DNA of 64,000 nucleotides from Planctomycetota bacterium. Its GTDB lineage: Bacteria > Planctomycetota > B15-G4 > JADJEK01. The DNA is taken from positions 620,001 to 684,000 of the forward strand of contig JADJEK010000001.1 of the NCBI GenBank assembly GCA_016709145.1, given 5' to 3'. Each line of letters opens with the position of its first letter. The stretch's first letter is position 1. Below are positions 1 to 8,067 of the stretch, piece by piece. The notes under the pieces are model-generated. The model was not told where the DNA came from and did not search any database. It saw nothing but the letters and a program-made list of their open reading frames with translations. The position numbers were made by a program, and so were the translations under genes.

Positions 1-1
1 C

Positions 2-325
2 GTCAACGAACGCGCGCCGCGCGCTTACCGTAGGGCTAGCGAGTCGGCATTCGTCCACGACGCGGCCGGTAATCTCTACTTCTGGTACTACGGCACGCTG
101 GCGACGTTCCGCGCCGGTGGTTCCGACTGGGAGCGTTGGAACGCGGCGATGAAGGCGACGCTGCTGCCGGCGCAACAGAAGAACGGCTCCTGGCCGATCA
201 TCGACACGTACGCGGCGGACATCGCCCAGGACACCGACCGCGACCGCTGCTACACGACCGCGATGAACGTCCTCGCGCTCGAGGTCTACTATCGTTACTT
301 CACGCCGCTACTGAACGTGAAATAA
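2..325 (+). CDS. C-terminal fragment of a prenyltransferase/squalene-oxidase repeat protein
   Basis: This is the last 107 residues of a gene whose 5' part lies left of the window; the stop TAA is at 323-325. The visible chain contains WYYGTLATF, a Gly-rich turn, WERWNAAMKATLL and QQKNGSWP. This is the alpha/alpha-barrel repeat signature of terpene cyclase/prenyltransferase-like proteins, a class that planctomycetes encode in many large uncharacterised versions. The fragment ends with a Tyr-rich helix (LEVYYRY) and has no C-terminal anchor. An enzymatic role cannot be argued, because the catalytic part would be upstream and many members of the family are thought to be non-enzymatic. The family call is fairly sure; the function is unknown. 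Confidence 0.7.
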   Translation, partial: VNERAPRAYRRASESAFVHDAAGNLYFWYYGTLATFRAGGSDWERWNAAMKATLLPAQQKNGSWPIIDTYAADIAQDTDRDRCYTTAMNVLALEVYYRYFTPLLNVK

Positions 326-405
326 GGGCGCTGCGCCCCCCTCTTCGGAAACCCCCGCGCCCTTGAGTCGCGCGTGAGACTTCACGCGAAGGGACGTCGT
401 GGTTA

Positions 406-573
406 CTAAATCGAAGTTCACGATTCTGTTATGCCGCGAGGCCGAGCGAGAAGCGCGCAGGCGAGGAGGATCGACGAGGCGACTCAATGGAAAGAGTCGG
501 AGAGTCGATCCGACGAAGCCTGCGCGGTTCGCAGCCGGCCGCAGCCATGACAGAATCGTGAACTTCGATTTAG
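406..573. repeat. Palindromic element A, copy 1
   Basis: The 168-base element is bounded by 24-base arms that are exact inverted complements (406-429 and 550-573), beginning CTAAATCGAAGT and ending in its complement. Inside, further nested inverted pairs can be read: GCGCAGGC with GCCTGCGC, GGATCGAC with GTCGATCC, and CGACTC with GAGTCG around the loop AATGGAAA. The whole could fold as one long branched hairpin in RNA or single-stranded DNA. A second copy lies at 54422-54616. No target-site duplication and no transposase are visible. It may be a REP/MITE-like mobile element or a structured non-coding RNA; the sequence alone does not decide. Confidence 0.85.
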
Positions 574-644
574 GACGCGTTAGCTTGAACCCGAGGGAGA
601 ACTGCGGCTCGCGCTTCGCACTCCGCGGTGGCGATTGAAGGAAT

Positions 645-674
645 GGGGACAGAGCAGATGAGGGGACTGTCCCC
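645..674. repeat. GGGGACAG inverted pair (part of composite repeat)
   Basis: GGGGACAG at 645-652 is answered by CTGTCCCC at 667-674. A further related stretch with GACGGGGACGGAGGCG and CTGTCCCCGATGTGTCCC runs over about 694-730 and reappears, inverted, at about 27452-27488. From memory, GGGACAGAC-type motifs often accompany REP elements mobilised by TnpA_REP transposases in other bacteria. No such transposase is in this window, so that link is inference. Confidence 0.55.
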
Positions 675-830
675 ACCCGAGCTCGACGGCCATGACGGGG
701 ACGGAGGCGCATCTGTCCCCGATGTGTCCCGTGCTCGGACGCCGTTGGCGGCGGTCTTCGCTCGCACTCCAACCCTTCGACACGATTGCGCAAGTCCTTG
801 GGCCACCGTGACGTAGCCCGCGTGCATTTG

Positions 831-874
831 CCGCCGGCAATCGCACGCGGGTACCCGCGTGCGATTGCCGGCGG
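831..874. repeat. Perfect palindrome B, copy 1
   Basis: This is a 44-base perfect palindrome with 22-base arms and no loop. It starts CCGCCGGCAATCGCACG and is centred on GGGTACCC. Copy 2 at 27258-27325 has the same core with two substitutions per arm, mirrored in the other arm. It lies 193 bases upstream of the ECF sigma start. As DNA it is a cruciform candidate; as RNA, a very stable hairpin. Confidence 0.9.
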
Positions 875-1066
875 TCATCGCGTTGGCGCTATGTCTTGAA
901 TCCGGCATGGGTTCGGCGGGGTTCGCTCCGCTTTTGGTCCCCTCTTGAGTCGGCGGTTGGTTTCGCTTCGTCGCTGGTTGGTGTGGCTTCTCGAAGGGCT
1001 TGTCAGCGCTTTGTTTAGGGTTGCCGATTTGGTGGGGAACCGCTCCGATCGACTTCGCGTTGCCCC

Positions 1067-1690
1067 GTGCCTCGCGTCCGCCTGGAGCCGCGCTTGAATC
1101 CGCCGCTGTCCGACGAACAACTCGCGCTCGATGCCGCGGCCGGGTCCCGCGATGCATTCGAAGAACTCGTGCAGCGCTTCGGTGCCGCGGTGCGCGGGGT
1201 GCTCGAGAAGAACGTGGAGGACTACCACCTCGCGTTCGACCTCGCGCAGGAAGTGTGGGTGAAGGTCTTCCGCGCCTTGCCGCGCTGGCAACCGACCGGA
1301 TCGTTCCGCTCCTGGTTGTTCTCGGTCGCGCTCAACCACCTTCGGGACGCGAAGCGATCGAAGGCGCGCAGCCGCATCGTCTACCTCGACGAGTTCCGCT
1401 CCGCGCCGGCCGCGCCGAAATCGAACGACCCGCGCGGCCGGCTCGAAGAGCACGCCGCGATCACCGCCGCGCTGACCGCCGTGCCCGAGCCCTACCGCAC
1501 CGCGGTCGTGCTCGTCGACGTCAACGGGCTGAGTTACGAGGAAGCTGCCGACTCGCTGGGCTGCGCCGTCGGCACCGTGAAGTCCCGCGTCAACCGCGGG
1601 CGGTTCGCGTTCAAGGATCTGTATCTGCGTCAGGAAGGGGACGCGCGCGATCCCGCGCGCGCATCCGAGTCGAGAGGAGTTTCGTCATGA
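1067..1690 (+). CDS. ECF RNA polymerase sigma factor
   Basis: This 207-residue protein is of normal ECF length. Region 2 lies at about residues 25-95, with a DLAQEVWVKVF motif typical of region 2.2 and SFRSWLFSVALN in region 2.4. Region 4 lies at about 135-190, with LSYEEAADSLGCAVGTVKSR as the helix-turn-helix that would read the -35 element. Its TGA overlaps the ATG of the next gene (ATGA, 1687-1690), the usual arrangement for a sigma/anti-sigma pair with coupled translation. The start at 1067 was kept because it gives a complete region 2. Target promoters cannot be read from here. The family is secure; the specific ECF group is not assigned. Confidence 0.93.
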   Translation: MPRVRLEPRLNPPLSDEQLALDAAAGSRDAFEELVQRFGAAVRGVLEKNVEDYHLAFDLAQEVWVKVFRALPRWQPTGSFRSWLFSVALNHLRDAKRSKARSRIVYLDEFRSAPAAPKSNDPRGRLEEHAAITAALTAVPEPYRTAVVLVDVNGLSYEEAADSLGCAVGTVKSRVNRGRFAFKDLYLRQEGDARDPARASESRGVSS

Positions 1691-3093
1691 AGTGCGATGC
1701 GATGCGTGAGTGGTTCAGCGATCGACTCGACGACTCGCTCGACCCCGATCGATCGGCGCAGGTGGATCAACACTTGGCCCAGTGCGCGAGCTGCCTCGCG
1801 GAGTTCGAAGCGCTGCGTCTCGCGATCGGTCGACTGCGCCAAGCCGGACCGCCCGTGACCTCCGCCGACGAACGCGCAGTGATCATGGCCGCGATCGACC
1901 GCGAGGCCGAGGATCGTCTGGTCGCCTCCGCGGTCGGCGGAGAGTCGATCGAGCGTCGCTCCGGTGTCTTCAAGCGCGCGATCTTGATGCCGCGTCCCGA
2001 GCCCGCCCCACGCAAGGCGATCGCACTCGTCACGCACGTCGCGAGCTTCGGCATCGGCATCGCCGCGGCCGCACTGTTCTGGTTCGGCGGTGCGCGCGAC
2101 ACGTCCTCGCCATCCGACGCGAGTCGCTCGACGCACGACAGCGCACGAACCCGGATCGAACCGGCCGTGGTGACGAGCCCGACGCCGAACCGGCCGATCG
2201 AGCCCCCGGTGGTCGCACCGCGCACCGAGTCGATCCCTGTGCCTGCACCGGCGAGCACGCCTCCGCAGGAAATGCTGCTGCGCGTCTCCAGCGACCTGAC
2301 CGTGGTCCGCAACGGTGAGCGTGGCATCGGCTCGAGCGCGCCACTGACGCTGAAGCCCGGCGACGTCGTCGAAGCCCAGAGCGCCGGCAGGTGGCGCATC
2401 ATCGTCGGCGATCACGGCGCGCTCGAAGTGCAGTCCGAACCCGCGAGCCCGGCTCCGCGCACTCCGACCATTTCGCGTGGTCCGATGATCGCCATCGATC
2501 TCGATCCCGCTCCGCTCCAACGGCTCGCCGCGCGCATGCGCTCGTCGATCGAACAACTCGCGGGCGCTGTCGACCGCGCCACCGAACGCATGCCGAAGAC
2601 GCCGATCGCGAGCGAGCCGACGATCGCGAGCCCGAAGCCCGCGATCGCGAAGCAGCCCGCGGAATCGACCGATGTGAGTTCGGTCACGAAGCCGGTGGTC
2701 GCCGGCGCGCCGCCGAGCGCGCTCGCGGTGCGCGGCCCCGTCGTCGTGCGTCACGATGAAGCCGGCTTGCGCCTCCAAACCGCCGGCTCCCCGATCGAAG
2801 TCGTCCCGGCGCTGATCCAACGACTGCGCGACGACGACGCTCGAGTCGTGGCCCTCGTGGTCGCGCGCCTCGAACTCGTGCGCGAGGAGTTCGAGCGTGA
2901 CCCCACGTTCCCGCGCGTCGCACCGAGAGTCGCGTCCGCGCCCGTGAGCAACTCGCTGTTCGGACTCGTGACGAGTCTCGTGGCGAGCACGCCGAGCGTG
3001 AACCAAACCGAAGACACCTACGCCTACTGGAACCGCTGGTTCGACACGTGCGCCGACGCGATCGTCGCGCGCGAGACCTATGGCACGTGGTGA
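1687..3093 (+). CDS. Zinc-finger membrane anti-sigma factor
   Basis: The protein has 468 residues and starts at the ATG that overlaps the sigma stop. Near the N-terminus, His29-x3-Cys33-x2-Cys36 is the zinc-binding motif of anti-sigma (zf-HC2) proteins, which sequester ECF factors. One transmembrane segment lies at about residues 111-132. Beyond it is a long Pro/Thr/Ser/Ala-rich segment likely to lie outside the cytoplasmic membrane, with a short FecR-like patch (PLTLKPGDVVEAQSAGRW), then an acidic helical C-terminus. It should hold the partner sigma at the membrane until an envelope signal arrives. The signal is unknown. An open frame in the same phase runs far upstream to about 1000, but it overlaps the sigma gene and was not used. 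Confidence 0.88.
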   Translation: MKCDAMREWFSDRLDDSLDPDRSAQVDQHLAQCASCLAEFEALRLAIGRLRQAGPPVTSADERAVIMAAIDREAEDRLVASAVGGESIERRSGVFKRAILMPRPEPAPRKAIALVTHVASFGIGIAAAALFWFGGARDTSSPSDASRSTHDSARTRIEPAVVTSPTPNRPIEPPVVAPRTESIPVPAPASTPPQEMLLRVSSDLTVVRNGERGIGSSAPLTLKPGDVVEAQSAGRWRIIVGDHGALEVQSEPASPAPRTPTISRGPMIAIDLDPAPLQRLAARMRSSIEQLAGAVDRATERMPKTPIASEPTIASPKPAIAKQPAESTDVSSVTKPVVAGAPPSALAVRGPVVVRHDEAGLRLQTAGSPIEVVPALIQRLRDDDARVVALVVARLELVREEFERDPTFPRVAPRVASAPVSNSLFGLVTSLVASTPSVNQTEDTYAYWNRWFDTCADAIVARETYGTW

Positions 3094-3163
3094 TTCCGTG
3101 GGAACCCGCGGCCACGGCTGCGCCGTTCCTGCCGACCGAACACCAAGCTCGAGAGGACGATCC

Positions 3164-4336
3164 ATGAAGTTCAGAACGCTCGCATTGGCCGTTTCCGTGC
3201 TCATCCTCGGCGGTTGCCGTTCGTGGGAATCGACCACGTTCGAAGACGGTGGCCTGCTACTGCGCGAAGTGAAGTCGGCCGACGGCTCGGTCACCGAGTA
3301 CCGCCTGTATCCGGGCGTGTCCGACAAACCCACGATCAACCGCACGCAGACCACTCCGTTCGAACGCCCCGACATCCAGGGCATCGTGGTCGCCGACGTC
3401 AACGCATCCTTGGCGAAGAAGCTCGGCACCAACGCTTGGCAAGGTGTGTACGTCCAGCGCGTGCTTCCGCGATCGGCGGCGGCCACCGCGGGAGTCACGA
3501 GCAACGACGTGATCCTCTCGGTCGCCGGCCAGTCGGTGACCAACGAGCAGCAGTTCTTCGAAGTCCTGAAGTCGACGGTCACGAGCACCGGACCCGTCGA
3601 GTTCACGATCCGTCGCGGCGTCGGTGCCGAAGCGACGGAGACTCGCGTCACCGTGGTCCCGACGCTGAACAAGGGCACGGAGTCGCGCACGGATTCGATC
3701 CCGCTCGAGAGTTCGAGCGCGGTCCAGCACTACACCGGGCTCCAAGTCGCGACGGTCCCGCCGACGCTGTCCGCCGAGATCTGGGGCAATGCGGAGGAGA
3801 CGACGATCGTGTCGGGTGTGGTGACCGGCTCACCGGCGTATCACGCCGGCCTGCGTCGCGGCGATCGCGTCGTCTCGGCCGACGGCAAGACCGGGCCGAA
3901 ACTGGCCGACGTGCGCAAGGCGGTCTACGCGCGCGCCGCCGCGCCGATCGCCGAATCGGACAGCTCCGAGGTCGTCGAAGCGAGCGCGCTCGGCTCCGCG
4001 AGCGGCGACCTCACGCTGACGGTCGAAGGGCCGCTCGGAGCGCACTCGGCGGCGTTGCCGGTCGACGACACCCTGATGAAGGAGACGAAGTTCCACTTCC
4101 CGATCCTGTTCGACTACTCCTCGGGAGTGGACTACACGCGCTGGTCCTGTCTCGACTTCGTGTTCCAGTTCATCGGCAACTACGACCAGCGCTTCCGGCC
4201 GTCGCCGACGCGCCAGGCGCGCGAAGAGTCGGAACTGTCGTTGTTCCCGCTCGGCATGTTCGAGTTCCGCACGACGCCGACGTCGCGCGAATACACGATG
4301 TTCTGGATCATCGACTGGAGCACGCGCAACGACTGA
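3164..4336 (+). CDS. Two-PDZ-domain lipoprotein
   Basis: This 390-residue protein begins with a lipoprotein signal peptide (MKFRTLALAVSVLILGGC), with Cys18 as the lipidated residue. A first PDZ domain covers about residues 60-145 (GVYVQRVLPRSAAATAGVTS, then DVILSVAGQSV). A second covers about 205-300 (SGVVTGSPAYHAGLRRGDRV). No protease domain is present, so it probably acts as a peptide-binding or scaffold protein in the periplasm or at the outer membrane. The C-terminus is aromatic-rich (FDYSSGVDYTRWSC). It follows the anti-sigma gene by 70 bases in the same direction and may share its regulon. The start follows a GAGAGGACG ribosome-binding site. Function beyond PDZ binding is unknown. Confidence 0.85.
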   Translation: MKFRTLALAVSVLILGGCRSWESTTFEDGGLLLREVKSADGSVTEYRLYPGVSDKPTINRTQTTPFERPDIQGIVVADVNASLAKKLGTNAWQGVYVQRVLPRSAAATAGVTSNDVILSVAGQSVTNEQQFFEVLKSTVTSTGPVEFTIRRGVGAEATETRVTVVPTLNKGTESRTDSIPLESSSAVQHYTGLQVATVPPTLSAEIWGNAEETTIVSGVVTGSPAYHAGLRRGDRVVSADGKTGPKLADVRKAVYARAAAPIAESDSSEVVEASALGSASGDLTLTVEGPLGAHSAALPVDDTLMKETKFHFPILFDYSSGVDYTRWSCLDFVFQFIGNYDQRFRPSPTRQAREESELSLFPLGMFEFRTTPTSREYTMFWIIDWSTRND

Positions 4337-4368
4337 CGGAACCCCGTGGGCTCGTGGCCGACGGCAGA

Positions 4369-4406
4369 ACGAAGCGCGCGGATCCTCGCGGATCCGCGCG
4401 CTTCGT
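4369..4406. terminator. Bidirectional hairpin terminator
   Basis: A perfect 17-bp stem (ACGAAGCGCGCGGATCC and its complement) closes a TCGC loop. It lies between the convergent genes ending at 4336 (+) and 4433 (-), so it can serve both. There is no T-tract, as with other hairpins in this window. Confidence 0.8.
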
Positions 4407-4432
4407 CGTCGAAGGCGATCGGTACGGGAACG

Positions 4433-6037
4433 TCAGGGGCCCAGCAAGGCGGCCCGCACTCGCTCGGCGAGAGCATCGTCACCTCCGAATCCCGCACTAC
4501 CTTCGTTGGCGTAGAGGTCGAGCATCAGCACGTCGTCGACGAAGTTCACCGACTGCTGCGCTTCGTCCTCGACCGGTTGGAACACGATCAACTTCAGGCG
4601 CTCACGTGCCGACTCCGCGAACGCGGCATCCTCGGCGAGCAACGTCGCCAGGACGCGACCGAGCGGATCGATGCCGAGTTCCGCGAGTTGGTACAGCGCC
4701 CACTGCGTCCGCAATCCGTCGCCGTACGTCGTGAAGCGGATGAGCTCGAGATCGACACCCTCGAGCGGAAGCGCGAACCGTGAGCGCAGATCGAGCGCGA
4801 GGTCCTTCGCGTGATCGACGGGCAAGCGGAAGTGCTCGCGTCCTTCGCCGGACGATTCCCACTTCAGCCACGGTTCCAACTCGATCCACGAGAACGATCC
4901 GCCCGTGATGCCCGGCACGATCGTCAGCGTCAGCACGTCGTCCTCGACGCGGGCGCTGCGCAGCGCCTTGTCGCGCGTCGTCGCGACGTGGACGCGTGCG
5001 ACACGCGCGACGAGTTCGACGCGACGTTCTTCGCTCATCGAGCGCACTGCGGTCGGAAGGTCGTCCCCGAGCAGACTGCGGACGTCCCAGATCAACGACG
5101 GTGACTCGTCGAGTCCGGTCCAGTCGATCGTCACGGCCACCGGCTTCTCGAACGCGTTCGCGATCGACTCGAGGATGCCCGGCAGATGGTCGGTGTCGAA
5201 GGCCGCCGTCGCGGCGGCGAACTCGGCCGCTTCGCGCGCCTTGCGTTCGCGCTCGAACTCGTCCATCGAGTCTTGCATCTGCTTGCCGACGTCGGCCAGC
5301 GCGCCGGTCATCGCGGCCTCGAGCTCCGCGCCCGGGTCGTGACCGGTGCCGCCCATCAAGCGCGCCATCGTGCGCTCCATGTCGACCTTGGCCTTGCCGT
5401 TCTCGCGCACGCTGACGAACGGCATCGTCATCGACTCGACGTCGCCGGCCGGGTTCATCGAGAACACTTCGGTCAGGACCACCGTCAGTTCGCCGTCGAC
5501 GAGCACGTCGCGCACGAGATAGCGCTCGATGTCGGGAGCGCCGCCACCCTGCGCCTCACGCTGCACGTCGATCATCTCGGCGCGCGCCGCGGCTTCGTCC
5601 TTGCGCTTCGTGGCCTCGACGAAGCGACGCACCGTGGCGACGGCTTCCATCGCGTTTCGGTCGTTGCCACTCTCGATCAACTGATCGAGCGCCGCGAGCC
5701 TCGTGACGAGCTCGCCGGACGCGGTGTCGCCGTCGAACTGGCGCACGGCGTAGGGACCGAGCTGGCTCGACGGCGGGAACTCGCCGTGTTGCGCGCAGAT
5801 CTCGCGAACCCTCGGCAACAAGACCCACTGCAGCCACGCCTCGAACGTCATGCGATCCGCGAAGAACGCGGCCTCGCTCTCGAACGCTTCATCGGCAGGT
5901 CGCGCATCGCCCCAGCGACCGAGCCGGCGCAGCTCGTCCTCGATGTCTTGGGCGCGCAGCCTGGCTTCGTCGTAGCGGGATTCGGCGGGCATCGTCGCTT
6001 CCTGTTGGATCGTGGTCACCGGTGGCAGGACGAACAT
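4433..6037 (-). CDS. YqcC-like (DUF446) domain fused to a long unknown region
   Basis: With the ATG at 6037 the protein has 534 residues. Residues about 25-120 resemble the small YqcC/DUF446 family: a DIEDELRRLGRW start, FFADRMTFEAWLQWVLLPRV in the middle, then SQLGPYA. YqcC itself is only about 110 residues, so roughly 400 residues here are extra. They include an Ala/Glu-rich helical stretch (KQMQDSMDEFERERKAREAA) and a mixed alpha/beta C-terminus. No signal peptide or membrane segment is seen, so it is likely cytoplasmic. Starts: GTG 6064, ATG 6037 (GAGGTGA ribosome site) and ATG 5992 (AGGAA ribosome site) are all possible. The gene stands alone, convergent to the PDZ lipoprotein and divergent from the next gene. 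No function is assigned. Confidence 0.75.
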   Translation of the reverse strand: MFVLPPVTTIQQEATMPAESRYDEARLRAQDIEDELRRLGRWGDARPADEAFESEAAFFADRMTFEAWLQWVLLPRVREICAQHGEFPPSSQLGPYAVRQFDGDTASGELVTRLAALDQLIESGNDRNAMEAVATVRRFVEATKRKDEAAARAEMIDVQREAQGGGAPDIERYLVRDVLVDGELTVVLTEVFSMNPAGDVESMTMPFVSVRENGKAKVDMERTMARLMGGTGHDPGAELEAAMTGALADVGKQMQDSMDEFERERKAREAAEFAAATAAFDTDHLPGILESIANAFEKPVAVTIDWTGLDESPSLIWDVRSLLGDDLPTAVRSMSEERRVELVARVARVHVATTRDKALRSARVEDDVLTLTIVPGITGGSFSWIELEPWLKWESSGEGREHFRLPVDHAKDLALDLRSRFALPLEGVDLELIRFTTYGDGLRTQWALYQLAELGIDPLGRVLATLLAEDAAFAESARERLKLIVFQPVEDEAQQSVNFVDDVLMLDLYANEGSAGFGGDDALAERVRAALLGP

Positions 6038-6178
6038 GGGATCACCTCGCGGAACGGACGCCACGTCATCCGGCCGCCGTCGGTCGAGTCACGCGTGTTT
6101 CGAAGAATTGTCGGGATCGTGGTGCCGAGCGCACTCGCAAGCACGCGGCGACGGGGCGCTCGATACACTTCCGCGCTC

Positions 6179-7573
6179 ATGGAACGAGCCGTCGTCACGC
6201 CCACCGCGAATCGGTCCGCGCACCGCGCGCTGGCGACACCTCTCGTCGCCGCGCTCGTGTTGCGACTGATCGCGCTGTTCTGGCTCGCCCCGCAGGCGGC
6301 CGTGCTGGGCGACGCGGTCGGCTACCTGTTGAAGGCGCGGGCGATGGCGGCGGGCGACGCATTGACGTCTCCCACCGACGGCCAGGTCCGCCCCCCGCTG
6401 TACGCGAAACTCGTTTCGCTCGGCCTCGACGGCGATCCAGCTCCCGACGACATGATGCCGGGCGTGTTCCTCCTGCAGATCCTGGCCGACCTCGGCACGA
6501 TCGCGATCTCGATGAGCCTCGCGCGCCGACGCTTCGGCGACCGCGCCGCCGCCGCGACCGGATGGGCGCTCGCAGCTTGGCCGATCGCGATCCTGTTCTC
6601 GAGCACGCTGGTCATGGCCGAGACCGCCGCCTGCTTCACCGCGGCGCTCGCGCTGTGGTCGGTCGACAAGCTGTTCACGCAACTCCGCAGCGGGAAATCG
6701 GGCTTGAAGGCCGCCGCGCTGACCGGCGTCGCCCTCGGGATCTCGGTGCTGACGAAGGAGCTGATGCTGCTCTTGCCGATGGCCGTAGTCTGCGCACTGA
6801 TCAAGATCGGCAAGACCCCCATCGAGGCGAAGCTGAAGGCGTTCGCCGTCATGGCCGCCGCGTTCTTGGCGGCATTGCTTCCGTTCTCGTGGATGACGGC
6901 GAACAAGCAGGGCAAGGCGTTGCCGACCGGCACGTACGGCTACCTCGCGCTGATCTACGACAACGCCCCGAAGGGCAAGTCCGGCCAGGATCTCTGGGTC
7001 GCGCAACCGTCGATCGAGAAGCGCGTCGAGATGGCGCAATCCGTGTTCGCCGACGCGTTCTTCGAATACCCCGGACTGACCGCGCATCGCGCCGTGCAGC
7101 GCTTGAAGACGCTGTTCGGCCCCGAGATCTACGCGCCCGCATTGACGCTCGCGATCCCGCACGACGCCTACGTCCCCGAAGGAACGACGCCGCGTTCGTT
7201 CCTCGCCGCGGCGTGGGAGTTCCCTTCCGGCACGATGTCGCGTCACGCGCAAATCGTGTTCTCGTTGCTGTCGTTCGCGTTGTTCGTCGTGGCCGCACTC
7301 GGCGTCGCGATCAAGCGCTTCGACCCGCTGGCCCGCGTGGCCTGGTACCACACCGCGATCCTGATCCTCGTCGCGGCGTTGACGGTCTCGATGGAGCGCT
7401 ATCGCATGACGCTCGTGCCCGCGCTCGCTCCGTTCATCGGACTCGGCATCTCGACGCTGATGTCGCGCCGCGAGCGCGCCGAGCTCAAGCCGCGCGCGAT
7501 CGTCGTCGCCGCGATCGTCGCACTGCTGCTCGCGCTATCCATGTTCGTGCTCGATCCACCGACGCCGGAATGA
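6179..7573 (+). CDS. GT-C type polytopic membrane glycosyltransferase-like protein
   Basis: The 464-residue protein is built of many hydrophobic helices. The first luminal/periplasmic stretch carries GDAVGYLLKARAMAAGD, an acidic-residue pattern like the first loop of Pmt/ArnT-type GT-C glycosyltransferases that use polyprenyl-phosphate sugars. About 10-12 helices follow, with a charged loop (YGYLALIYDNAPKGKSGQD) near the middle. The family call is by architecture and loop pattern only; substrate and donor are unknown. The start at ATG 6179 was chosen because upstream sequence in this frame is antisense to the gene ending at 4433. The next gene, ridA, is 28 bases downstream. Confidence 0.75.
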   Translation: MERAVVTPTANRSAHRALATPLVAALVLRLIALFWLAPQAAVLGDAVGYLLKARAMAAGDALTSPTDGQVRPPLYAKLVSLGLDGDPAPDDMMPGVFLLQILADLGTIAISMSLARRRFGDRAAAATGWALAAWPIAILFSSTLVMAETAACFTAALALWSVDKLFTQLRSGKSGLKAAALTGVALGISVLTKELMLLLPMAVVCALIKIGKTPIEAKLKAFAVMAAAFLAALLPFSWMTANKQGKALPTGTYGYLALIYDNAPKGKSGQDLWVAQPSIEKRVEMAQSVFADAFFEYPGLTAHRAVQRLKTLFGPEIYAPALTLAIPHDAYVPEGTTPRSFLAAAWEFPSGTMSRHAQIVFSLLSFALFVVAALGVAIKRFDPLARVAWYHTAILILVAALTVSMERYRMTLVPALAPFIGLGISTLMSRRERAELKPRAIVVAAIVALLLALSMFVLDPPTPE

Positions 7574-7601
7574 GCCGCGTCACTCCCGGGAGAACTCGCC
7601 G

Positions 7602-7991
7602 ATGGACCGCCTGACGATTTCCACGAACGCGCCTTGGGAACCGATCGTGGGCTACTCGCGCGCTGTGCGCGTCGGACCTCACGTCCACGTCTCGGGGACC
7701 ACGGCGACCGACGAGCACGGCGAGATCGTCGGCATCGGCGACCCCGTCGCGCAAACGCACCAAGTCCTGAACAACATCGCGCTCGCACTTCACCGGACCG
7801 GCGCGACGTTGAAGGACGTCGTGCGGACGCGCATCTACGTGACCAACATCGAGCACTGGGAAGCGGTCGGCCGCGTCCATGGCCTCGTGTTCAAGGACAT
7901 CCGTCCGGCGTCGACGCTCGTCGAAGTCGCGCGCCTCGTGAACCCCGCCATGCTCGTCGAGATCGAGGCCGAGGCCATCGTCCCCGAGTGA
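7602..7991 (+). CDS. RidA family enamine/imine deaminase
   Basis: The protein has 129 residues, the full length of the YjgF/YER057c/UK114 (RidA) family. RidA trimers hydrolyse reactive enamine/imine intermediates such as 2-aminoacrylate to ketoacids, protecting PLP enzymes. Family signatures are visible: VSGTTATDEHGEIVG near residue 32, the QVLNNIALAL helix, VVRTRIYVTNI, and RPASTLVEV with the conserved substrate-binding Arg near residue 103. A terminal acidic patch (EIEAEAIVPE) fits the active-site Glu. It lies 28 bases after the membrane protein and may be cotranscribed. It could belong to a paralogous RidA subgroup that lacks deaminase activity, although the conserved Arg argues for activity. 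Confidence 0.92.
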   Translation: MDRLTISTNAPWEPIVGYSRAVRVGPHVHVSGTTATDEHGEIVGIGDPVAQTHQVLNNIALALHRTGATLKDVVRTRIYVTNIEHWEAVGRVHGLVFKDIRPASTLVEVARLVNPAMLVEIEAEAIVPE

Positions 7992-8067
7992 ACCGGCTCG
8001 AGCCGACGGCGGCCCGCTGCGCGCGAACTCGCGATCGGATCGCCGCGCTGGCTCGCGGGACCGGCGT

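Larger units (their letters stand above)
326..1066. other. Gene-free repeat-rich spacer
   Basis: This 741-base stretch has no convincing gene. It holds palindromic element A1 (406-573), a GGGGACAG/CTGTCCCC inverted pair (645-674), a 39-base module (766-804) and palindrome B1 (831-874). A 24-base block at 378-401 recurs exactly, inverted, at 27762-27785. The short open frames here are arginine-rich and follow the repeats. The promoter of the ECF sigma gene at 1067 should lie at the right end, but I could not assign -35/-10 boxes. Confidence 0.75.

Noticed and set aside
399..638. Small plus-strand reading frame across element A1
   Set aside because: The reading frame follows the palindrome arms, is Arg-rich and has no ribosome site. 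The paired arm changes argue for structure, not protein.
761..830. Possible tyrosine-recombinase tail (STRLRKSLGHRDVA in one frame)
   Set aside because: The resemblance to the LGH box is limited to a few residues. There is no R-H-R-Y context, and the stretch is part of a dispersed repeat module.
1630..3690. Long open frame opposite the anti-sigma and PDZ genes
   Set aside because: It is antisense to two well-supported genes. Its translation is Arg/His/Asp-rich without domains, as expected for GC-rich shadow frames.
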